Of a stretch of 9,927 nt of DNA, positions 1 to 6,309 are shown one piece after another. Origin of the DNA: CAMNAO01 sp045605145 (GTDB taxonomy: Bacteria; Bacillota; Clostridia; Oscillospirales; Oscillospiraceae); contig JAZUPH010000088.1 in the NCBI GenBank assembly GCA_045605145.1, positions 1 through 9,927 of the forward strand, written 5' to 3'. Numbering within the stretch: position 1 is the first letter of the stretch; each line of letters opens with the position of its first letter. The position numbers and the translations under genes are program-made. A model generated the notes under the pieces. That model was not told the DNA's origin. It made no database searches and saw only the letters and a list, made by a program, of their open reading frames with translations.

Positions 1-157
1 TTTCTTTAGACTCATAATAATGGTACAGAGTGCCGATGGCGATACCGCACTCAGCGGCAACGGTGCGCATTGCAAGGGCGCTGTAGCCGCCCTCAAGAAT
101 AAGGCGGCGGGCTATCGCAAGAATTTTATCGTTGGTTTCGTCCATGATTATTGGCAT
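1..157 (-). CDS. TetR/AcrR-family transcriptional regulator, N-terminal fragment (cut by window edge)
   Basis: Only the first 52 codons are inside the window; the ligand-binding domain lies beyond position 1. The visible part is a typical TetR N-terminus: a first helix (about residues 7-22) with Gly-Gly-Tyr-Ser after it, then a helix-turn-helix containing TVAAECGIAIGTLYHYYESK at about residues 32-51. The GTLYHYY recognition-helix pattern is characteristic of the family. Two in-frame ATGs exist (157 and 145). ATG 157 is preferred because a GGGG stretch lies about 8 nt upstream of it. TetR proteins are usually repressors that dissociate from palindromic operators when they bind a small ligand. 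A near-consensus promoter and an inverted repeat lie just upstream, so self-repression is inferred. The ligand and other targets cannot be told. The gene diverges from the topoisomerase operon, but its operator is over 100 bp from that promoter. Confidence 0.88.
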   Translation of the reverse strand, partial: MPIIMDETNDKILAIARRLILEGGYSALAMRTVAAECGIAIGTLYHYYESKE

Positions 158-203
158 AACAGTTACCCCATAAAACCCCATTAAACAAACATAGATGTTG
201 CTG

Positions 204-226
204 TGAACAACATGCACTTGTGTTCA
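204..226. promoter_or_regulatory. Candidate TetR operator (imperfect inverted repeat)
   Basis: TGAACA (204-209) and TGTTCA (221-226) are perfect inverted 6-mers separated by 11 bp, with one further symmetric A/T pair inside. The repeat begins right where transcription of the regulator gene should start, about 7 nt downstream of its -10 box. That is a position where a bound repressor would block initiation. Assignment to this regulator is inferred from position only. Confidence 0.5.
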
Positions 227-232
227 TTTAAT

Positions 233-261
233 ATTTTAATTTATGAAAGTGAAACTGTCAA
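233..261 (-). promoter_or_regulatory. Sigma-A-type promoter of the TetR-family gene
   Basis: On the minus strand, a perfect -35 TTGACA (256-261) and a -10 TAAAAT (233-238) are separated by exactly 17 bp. The predicted start is near 226, giving a leader of about 70 nt before the ATG at 157. The near-consensus strength suits a gene that is kept off by a repressor. Confidence 0.75.
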
Positions 262-338
262 CATAAAAAACACCGGCGGTGGTTAATTTCGCGTTAAGGC
301 TTGCCTTTTGCTGCGCGCCCCCTGTTCAGCCGCCGGAC

Positions 339-367
339 TTGATTTTTTGCAGGCTGTAAAGTATAAT
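339..367 (+). promoter_or_regulatory. Sigma-A-type promoter of the topoisomerase operon
   Basis: -35 TTGATT (339-344) and perfect -10 TATAAT (362-367) with a 17-bp spacer. Transcription should start near 374, giving a leader of about 64 nt. No comparable promoter was found in the short gaps further down the operon, so this is probably the main promoter for the four + strand genes. Confidence 0.75.
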
Positions 368-437
368 ATACAAGTTAAATTGTGCCCACAGGCCGAACTA
401 TTTGGCAATATTATAGATTATCTACATGGAGGCAGTA

Positions 438-2420
438 ATGGCAAAAGCCCCTAAAAAAACCGAATACGGCAACGACAGTATCAGCTCACTCAAAGGCGCT
501 GACCGCGTCAGAAAGCGCCCGGGCGTTATCTTTGGCTCGGACGGGCTGGAGGGCTGCCAGCATGCTGTGTTTGAAATTCTGTCAAACTCAATTGACGAGG
601 CCCGGGAAGGGCACGGCAAGGTCATAAATGTTACCCGCTTCAAAGACGGCTCTTTCCAGGTGGAGGATTTTGGCCGCGGCTGTCCCGTGGACTGGAACCC
701 GGCTGAAGGCCGATACAACTGGGAGCTGGTGTTTTGTGAGCTGTATGCCGGCGCAAAGTATAACAATAACGAGGGTGAGGATTACGAATACTCTCTGGGT
801 CTGAACGGTCTCGGCTCCTGCGCCACCCAGTATTCTGCCGAGTGGATGGATGTTACCGTCTGGCGAGACGGATTTAAATATTCGCTCCATTTCGAAAAGG
901 GTGAGAACATCGGCGGCCTTGTAAAAGAGCCCGCGCCGAAGAAACGCACCGGCACCCTGACCCGATGGAAGCCGGATATTGAGGTATTTACCGATATAGC
1001 CGTACCCAAGGCCTATTTTACCGATGTATTGAAAAAGCAGGCCGTGGTCAACGCCGGGGTCACCTTCAACTTCCGCAATGAGCTGGAAAAGGGCTTTGAG
1101 GAAGAGGTGTTCGTCTATCCCAACGGCATAGAGGACTATGTGGCGGAGATCGCCGGAGGGGACAGCCTGTCCAGGCCCGTACGCTTCGATGGTGAGCGCC
1201 GCGGGCGCGACAGGGCAGACAAGCCCGAGTATAAGGTCAAGCTGTCTGCGGCCTTCTGCTTCTCCAACACGGTGAATGTCATCGAGTATTACCATAACTC
1301 ATCATGGCTGGAGTACGGCGGAGCGCCGGACAAGGCTACCCGCAACGCCTTTGTATACGCCGTTGACGCGTATATAAAAAAGATCGGCAAGTACCAGAAG
1401 AATGAGAGCAAGATAAGTTTTCAGGATGTGCAGGACTGCCTCATCCTGGTGACAAACTGCTTCTCCACCCAGACCAGCTACGAGAATCAGACTAAAAAGG
1501 CCATCACCAACAAGTTCATTCAGGAGGCGATGACCGACTTCTTCCGCAGCCGGCTTGAGACTTATTTCATTGAAAACAAGGCCGAGGCGGACAAGATCGC
1601 CGATCAGATCCTCATAAACAAGCGCAGCCGCGAACAGGCGGAGCGCCAGAGACTGAATATCAAGAAGAAGCTGTCCGGCAGTATCGATCTTGCCAATCGG
1701 GTGGAAAAATTTGTCGACTGCCGCACCAAGGATGTCAGCCGCCGCGAGATATACATCGTTGAGGGCGATTCCGCCCTCGGCTCCTGCAAGCAGGGGCGCG
1801 ACGCCGAGTTCCAGGGCATTATGCCCGTTCGCGGCAAGATACTCAACTGCCTCAAGGCGGACTATGCACGCATACTGAAAAGCGATATCATCACCGACCT
1901 TGTAAAGGTCCTGGGCTGCGGCGTGGACGTGCCGCTGAAGAATGTGAAGGATCTGACCGCCTTCGATATGGACAACCTGCGCTGGAACAAGGTCATCATC
2001 TGCACTGACGCCGATGTGGACGGATACCAGATCCGTACACTTATCCTTACCATGATCTGGCGCCTGATGCCCAGGCTGATTGAAGAGGGCAAGGTGTTCA
2101 TTGCCGAGTCGCCCCTGTACGAGATAACGGATAAGGGCAACACCTGGTTCGCCTACTCCGACAGGGAGAAGAATGACATCGTCAAAAACCTCAAGAACCC
2201 GAAAATCAGTCGCTCAAAGGGTCTGGGCGAAAACGACCCTGAGATGATGTGGCTGACCACCATGAACCCCGAGACAAGAAAACTCATCAAAGTCATGCCC
2301 GCCGATGTCCAGCGGACCGGCGAAGTTTTCGACCTGCTGTTGGGCGACAACCTTGCCGGGCGAAAGAGCCATATTGCCGAAAACGGCTACCGCTATCTTG
2401 ACATGGTGGACGTGTCCTGA
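438..2420 (+). CDS. parE: Type IIA DNA topoisomerase B subunit (ParE/GyrB-type, ATPase and Toprim)
   Basis: 660 residues, close to typical Firmicute ParE/GyrB and without the long C-terminal insert of proteobacterial GyrB. The subunit binds ATP, dimerises to form the N-gate and supplies the Mg2+-binding Toprim domain for DNA cleavage. GHKL ATPase features: E46 and N50 in FEILSNSIDEA, D77 in VEDFGRGCPVD, the GLNGLG lid (about 121-126) and the QTK loop (351-353). Toprim features: EGDS (442-445) followed by KQGRDAEFQGIMPVRGKI, then DADVDG with acidic residues 524, 526 and 528. KGLGE at 594-598 is also conserved. The start is set at ATG 438, which has GGAGG (428-432) 5 nt upstream; the in-frame ATG at 426 overlaps that site and is unlikely. 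The A subunit follows one gene later. The catalytic residues are present, but the usual ATP-site sequences DNSIDEA and DNGRGIP read SNSIDEA and DFGRGCP, so this is a divergent member. The symbol follows operon layout; gyrB naming remains possible. Confidence 0.93.
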   Translation: MAKAPKKTEYGNDSISSLKGADRVRKRPGVIFGSDGLEGCQHAVFEILSNSIDEAREGHGKVINVTRFKDGSFQVEDFGRGCPVDWNPAEGRYNWELVFCELYAGAKYNNNEGEDYEYSLGLNGLGSCATQYSAEWMDVTVWRDGFKYSLHFEKGENIGGLVKEPAPKKRTGTLTRWKPDIEVFTDIAVPKAYFTDVLKKQAVVNAGVTFNFRNELEKGFEEEVFVYPNGIEDYVAEIAGGDSLSRPVRFDGERRGRDRADKPEYKVKLSAAFCFSNTVNVIEYYHNSSWLEYGGAPDKATRNAFVYAVDAYIKKIGKYQKNESKISFQDVQDCLILVTNCFSTQTSYENQTKKAITNKFIQEAMTDFFRSRLETYFIENKAEADKIADQILINKRSREQAERQRLNIKKKLSGSIDLANRVEKFVDCRTKDVSRREIYIVEGDSALGSCKQGRDAEFQGIMPVRGKILNCLKADYARILKSDIITDLVKVLGCGVDVPLKNVKDLTAFDMDNLRWNKVIICTDADVDGYQIRTLILTMIWRLMPRLIEEGKVFIAESPLYEITDKGNTWFAYSDREKNDIVKNLKNPKISRSKGLGENDPEMMWLTTMNPETRKLIKVMPADVQRTGEVFDLLLGDNLAGRKSHIAENGYRYLDMVDVS

Positions 2421-2456
2421 CGCATTGCCCCTATTACTCATAGTGGAGGTATAGTT

Positions 2457-3950
2457 ATGTTCTGTCCCAACTGCGGCACCGTGCTTGTTGACGATGCAAA
2501 ATTCTGCCATGCCTGCGGCAGACAGATGTGCGATGTGACCCCTCCGGCCCAATTCTCGGCACCGGCGCAGCCGGTTATGCCTCCACAGCCTGCGGCACCG
2601 GCGCAGCCGGTTATACCTGCACAGCCCGTGGTGTATGCCCCACCGGCGGCGCCTGTGCGCAAGTCCCGCAAGGGCCTGGCTGCGGCTATTGTTGTGCTGC
2701 TTGTGCTGGCTGCCGGGACGGCGCTGTTTCTGTTGTGGGATAAGCTGCCCTTTGGCGGCGCGGCAGACGAGAGGGGCAGAGACAAAACGGCGCTTGAGGA
2801 CGCCGGGGCCGCCGGTGAATCTGCCGTGCCTCTGGAGCAGATCCTCTTGGCCGAGAGTATAAACGCGGCCCAGAGTCTGGGGTCCTGCGCAGGTTCAATG
2901 GATTATATCCGGTTTATGGGTGTGCCGGACGACTGCGTTGCCTATATTCAGGACCTTGCGCCCTTTGCCGACACGCCGTCTGCCGTATATTACAGCATGG
3001 ACTGTCACCTGAGCGGCGAATTGCGTGAGCTGCTCCCGGGAGCGACCAGCACGATGCTGCAAACCCTCCCCATATATCTGAACAACTATTATATTGGTAC
3101 TACCGTGCTCGCCGCTTACAGCACTATGACCGCTCAGTATTATGTCTGTCTGCCGGAGGCACTGGATGAGCCGGCTGTGTTCCTGCTCAGCTATGATGAC
3201 ATCGGCCATCACGCCTATGTCCTGTTTACCCCTGCCGGAGATGCGTTTGCCCGAGTAAGCTGCATGGCAATCCATGCGGGTGTGTTTGATTCGGTGGACA
3301 TCTATGACGGGATGCGGCTGGAGAAAGTGAGCGGAAGCGAAGTTAAGGATGCGATGGAAGCCGCGAAGGACGTCTCCCTGGAGGCGAAGCGGACGCGGGA
3401 GCAGGTCACAGCTGAGTGGTGCGTTGCGATAGCCCAGGAAGAGCTGGCCCGTCTTGGCGGCGGGCGAAGGGCCTATGTCGAACTGATGACGGGCGATGAG
3501 GAGCTTATCGATTGGACGATGATGCTCATCAATGCGGCCGCCGGCGGCGCGGCAGACAGTGCCGTGTACTCCGTGGATATAGATGATTTGGAAGAATTGA
3601 TGGATGCGGATGAATTTCCTGCGCTGCGGGAATTTGAGGATGTGCTTCTCCCGCGCATGGCAGCCGCGATAGGGAATGTACTGGTGTCGTCCTATGGCAG
3701 TACTGCGGTGGCGGCAAATTCTATACTGCAGAACGCCGCGACCGCCATGCAGGCCCGACAGATGAGCGCCGTACCCAGAGATTTTGAAGGCATATATTTC
3801 GTCGTCTTTGAGCTTGAGGACGGTTGCTATGCTGTGATCACGCTGTACGACGCGGGCAACAACATCCTTGGCGTCTCCGGTACCGTGCTGCCCGACTGCG
3901 ATACTATTGACGAGACTTTTGACGAGCTGGATGCCGAACGCATAGACTGA
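2457..3950 (+). CDS. Zinc-ribbon single-pass membrane protein of unknown function
   Basis: 497 residues. The N-terminus is a zinc ribbon with C3-x2-C6 and C17-x2-C20 (pattern CPNCG, then CHACG), expected to bind one Zn2+. A Pro/Ala/Gln linker follows (about 28-67) containing a 12-residue tandem repeat (35-46 and 47-58). A basic patch RKSRKG (68-73) precedes one transmembrane helix (about 74-94). By the positive-inside rule the ribbon is cytoplasmic and the remaining 400 residues are outside. That large domain is unrecognised; it is acidic and has eight cysteines (144, 160, 183, 231, 269, 322, 457, 481), so disulfides are possible. It has no visible enzymatic motif. The start is ATG 2457 with GTGGAGG (2443-2449) 7 nt upstream. 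It lies 36 nt after the topoisomerase B gene and 71 nt before the A gene, with no terminator visible on either side, so it should be transcribed with them. A role in sensing or scaffolding at the membrane is speculation. Confidence 0.92.
   Translation: MFCPNCGTVLVDDAKFCHACGRQMCDVTPPAQFSAPAQPVMPPQPAAPAQPVIPAQPVVYAPPAAPVRKSRKGLAAAIVVLLVLAAGTALFLLWDKLPFGGAADERGRDKTALEDAGAAGESAVPLEQILLAESINAAQSLGSCAGSMDYIRFMGVPDDCVAYIQDLAPFADTPSAVYYSMDCHLSGELRELLPGATSTMLQTLPIYLNNYYIGTTVLAAYSTMTAQYYVCLPEALDEPAVFLLSYDDIGHHAYVLFTPAGDAFARVSCMAIHAGVFDSVDIYDGMRLEKVSGSEVKDAMEAAKDVSLEAKRTREQVTAEWCVAIAQEELARLGGGRRAYVELMTGDEELIDWTMMLINAAAGGAADSAVYSVDIDDLEELMDADEFPALREFEDVLLPRMAAAIGNVLVSSYGSTAVAANSILQNAATAMQARQMSAVPRDFEGIYFVVFELEDGCYAVITLYDAGNNILGVSGTVLPDCDTIDETFDELDAERID
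2557..2614 (+). repeat. 36-bp tandem repeat in the linker of the zinc-ribbon gene
   Basis: An identical 22-bp core occurs at 2557-2578 and 2593-2614, offset by 36 bp. It encodes APAQPVMPPQPA followed by APAQPVIPAQPV. Such Pro-Ala-Gln repeats form extended flexible linkers and can change length by slippage. Confidence 0.8.
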
Positions 3951-3986
3951 ACCCCTCTGAGAGGATAAACATAGTACACAGATTCC

Positions 3987-4004
3987 CTGCCCCGGGAGGG
4001 GCAG
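3987..4004 (+). promoter_or_regulatory. GC-rich hairpin just upstream of the parC ribosome binding site
   Basis: CTGCCCC (3987-3993) and GGGGCAG (3998-4004) form a perfect 7-bp stem closed by GGGA, which fits a GNRA tetraloop. It ends 3 nt before the AGGAGA ribosome binding site (4008-4013). There is no U-tract, so it is not an intrinsic terminator. A weaker CCTC/GAGG stem sits at 3954-3964. A role in mRNA processing, stability or translation tuning is inferred. Confidence 0.5.
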
Positions 4005-4021
4005 ACCAGGAGAAGAGATCA

Positions 4022-6268
4022 ATGGCAAAGAAAAAAGCCGAGAAAGAAATTAAGATAAACCGCCAGCCCAATCCACACGTCAAGGGCCTGCGCGCCGAGG
4101 TGCTTGAGCAGCCGGTGATCGAGACGCTGGAAGAGAACTATATGCCCTACGCCATGAGCGTGATAGTTTCCCGCGCCATTCCCGAGATCGACGGCTTCAA
4201 GCCCAGCCACAGAAAGCTGCTTTACACCATGCATAAAATGGGGCTGCAGACCGGCGCAAGGACAAAGAGCGCCAATATCGTGGGACAGACCATGGGGCTT
4301 AACCCCCACGGCGACGCCGCGATATATGAGACCATGGTGCGCCTTTCCAAGGGCTACGGCGCCCTGCTGACCCCCTATGTTGATTCCAAGGGCAACTTCG
4401 GCAAGGTATACAGCCGTGATATGTCCTACGCCGCCAGCCGCTATACCGAGGCCAAGCTGTCCCCCATCTGTGCCGAGCTTATGCGCGACATAGACAAAGA
4501 CACCGTGGATATGGTGGACAACTATGACTCCACCAAGAAAGAGCCTACGCTCCTGCCCACTACCTATCCCAATGTGCTTGTCAACGCCAACATGGGTATC
4601 GCCGTGGGCATGGCGTCAAACATCTGCGGATTTAACCTGTCTGAGGTGTGCGACACTGCCATCGCCTACATGAAAAATCCCAACTGCGACCTGTTTGAGA
4701 CACTCAAAGGTCCCGATTTTGCCACCGGCGCTGAGATCCTGTGGGATCAGCGGGTCATGGAGGACATCTACTCCACCGGCCGCGGCAGCTTCCGTATGCG
4801 GGCAAAGTGGCGCTATGTCAAGGCGGAGAATCTCATTGAGGTCTACGAGCTGCCTTACACCACCACGGCTGAGGCGGTCATAGACAAGGTGGCCGAGCTG
4901 GTGAAGGCTGGCAAGGTCAAAGAGATCAACGATATGCGTGATGAGACCGACCTTGGCGGTCTGAAGCTGGCTATCGAGCTCAAGCGCGGCACCGACCCCG
5001 AAAAGCTGATGGCGAAGCTGATGAAGCTCACGCCCCTTACGGACAGCTTCGGCTGCAATTTCAATATCCTCATCGCCGGTATGCCCAGGGTCATGGGTGT
5101 GCGCGAGATACTGGACGAGTGGGTGGCATGGCGTGTACAGTGCGTCAAGCGCCGCGTGTATCACGAGCTGAGCGGTAAGAAAGACAAGCTCCACCTTTTG
5201 GAAGGTCTGGGCAGGATCCTGCTGGATATTGACAAGGCCATTGCCATCATCCGCGAGACGGAGGAGGAGGCGGAGGTCGTACCCAACCTGATGATCGGCT
5301 TCGGCATTGATGAGGTGCAGGCGGAGTTCGTTGCGGAGATAAAACTGCGCAACATTAACCGTGAATACATCCTCAAGCGCACCGAAGAGACCGAGAAGCT
5401 GCGCAAGGAAATTGAGGATCTGGAAAGCACCCTGCGGAGCGATGCAAAGGTAAAGCGCATCATCGAGAGTGAGCTTAAAACCGTTGAGAAGAAATATGGG
5501 GAACCTCGCCGCACGGAAATCGTCTATGATTATATAGAACCTTCCGCCGAGGAGGTGGATCCTGTTGAGGATTACCCTGTGAAGATATTCCTCTCCCGCG
5601 AGGGATACTTCAAGAAAATATCTCACCAGAGTCTGCGTACCAGCGGTGAGCAGAAATATAAGGATGGCGACGGGCTGAACATGGCGATGGACGCCACCAA
5701 CCGTGCCGAGCTTATCGTGTTTACCGACCGGCAGCAGGCGTATAAATGCCGCCTGAGCGATTTTGACGACGGCAAAGCATCCCAGCTGGGTCTGTTCCTG
5801 CCCCAGGCGCTGGGGATGGACGATGGGGAACGCCCGGTGTTCATGCTGCTGCCCGGCGATTACAGCGGCAGCCTGATGTTCTTCTACGAGAACGGCAAGG
5901 CAAACCGCGTGCCGCTTTCGGCATACGCCACAAAGACCAACCGCAAGCGCCTTATCAAGGCCTATTCGGATAAAAGCCCCCTTGCGGCGGCGCTGCACCT
6001 GTCGGGTGACACGCAGATCGCCGTTGTATCCACCGAGGGTCGCGCTATCGTGTTCTCCACCACTCTCGTTGCCGAGAAGGCGACACGCGACAGTGCGGGC
6101 GTCAATGTGCTGACCCTTAAAAAGCAGTGGAAGCTGGCGGCGGCATCCATGCTGGATGACAGCGGCATCCGCAACCCGTCCCGCTACAGGGTAAAGTCCA
6201 TTCCCGCCGCCGGCGCCCTTTTGAAGCCCGAGGACAGGGGCGAAGAGCAGCTGGGTCTGCCGGTTTGA
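4022..6268 (+). CDS. parC: Type IIA DNA topoisomerase A subunit (ParC/GyrA-type, DNA cleavage)
   Basis: 748 residues. The subunit makes the transient double-strand break through an active-site tyrosine and joins the B subunit encoded upstream. The N-terminal winged-helix/tower region starts with ENYMPYAMSVIVSRAIPEIDG and has the catalytic pair R140-Y141 in AASRYTEAKLS. NANMGIAVGMASNI (about 188-201) is the conserved tower segment. A charged coiled coil covers about 445-495. From about 515 comes a shortened C-terminal beta-pinwheel, starting at the segment around YPVKIFLSREGYFKKIS. No GyrA box (QRRGGKG-like) is visible; the matching place reads RTSGEQKYKDGDG. This argues for relaxing and decatenating activity rather than negative supercoiling. 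In the quinolone-binding region the usual Ser is A99 and the usual Asp is E103. The start is ATG 4022 with AGGAGA 8 nt upstream. It is probably in one transcript with the B subunit and both envelope genes. gyrA naming cannot be fully excluded. Confidence 0.93.
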   Translation: MAKKKAEKEIKINRQPNPHVKGLRAEVLEQPVIETLEENYMPYAMSVIVSRAIPEIDGFKPSHRKLLYTMHKMGLQTGARTKSANIVGQTMGLNPHGDAAIYETMVRLSKGYGALLTPYVDSKGNFGKVYSRDMSYAASRYTEAKLSPICAELMRDIDKDTVDMVDNYDSTKKEPTLLPTTYPNVLVNANMGIAVGMASNICGFNLSEVCDTAIAYMKNPNCDLFETLKGPDFATGAEILWDQRVMEDIYSTGRGSFRMRAKWRYVKAENLIEVYELPYTTTAEAVIDKVAELVKAGKVKEINDMRDETDLGGLKLAIELKRGTDPEKLMAKLMKLTPLTDSFGCNFNILIAGMPRVMGVREILDEWVAWRVQCVKRRVYHELSGKKDKLHLLEGLGRILLDIDKAIAIIRETEEEAEVVPNLMIGFGIDEVQAEFVAEIKLRNINREYILKRTEETEKLRKEIEDLESTLRSDAKVKRIIESELKTVEKKYGEPRRTEIVYDYIEPSAEEVDPVEDYPVKIFLSREGYFKKISHQSLRTSGEQKYKDGDGLNMAMDATNRAELIVFTDRQQAYKCRLSDFDDGKASQLGLFLPQALGMDDGERPVFMLLPGDYSGSLMFFYENGKANRVPLSAYATKTNRKRLIKAYSDKSPLAAALHLSGDTQIAVVSTEGRAIVFSTTLVAEKATRDSAGVNVLTLKKQWKLAAASMLDDSGIRNPSRYRVKSIPAAGALLKPEDRGEEQLGLPV

Positions 6269-6309
6269 CAGACCGGGGCGCATATTGAATGAATGCAGAG
6301 GTGATTTCC

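Noticed and set aside
296..307. AAGGC-TT-GCCTT palindrome as terminator
   Set aside because: The stem is only 5 bp with a 2-nt loop and no U-tract, and it lies between divergent promoters where no terminator is needed.
426..437. Earlier ATG for the topoisomerase B gene
   Set aside because: It overlaps the GGAGG ribosome binding site at 428-432, which is correctly spaced for ATG 438.
588..1295. 235-codon minus-strand open frame inside the topoisomerase B gene
   Set aside because: It is a shadow of the ATPase domain coding sequence, with no independent support.
2895..4028. 377-codon open frame on the minus strand opposite the zinc-ribbon gene
   Set aside because: The + strand frame has a ribosome binding site, zinc ribbon and membrane helix. 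The antisense translation is His/Arg/Gly-rich with no recognisable domain.
6289..6309. Earlier ATG for the lipoprotein gene
   Set aside because: It has no ribosome binding site, while GTG 6310 has AGAGGTGA 5 nt upstream and gives a standard lipoprotein signal.
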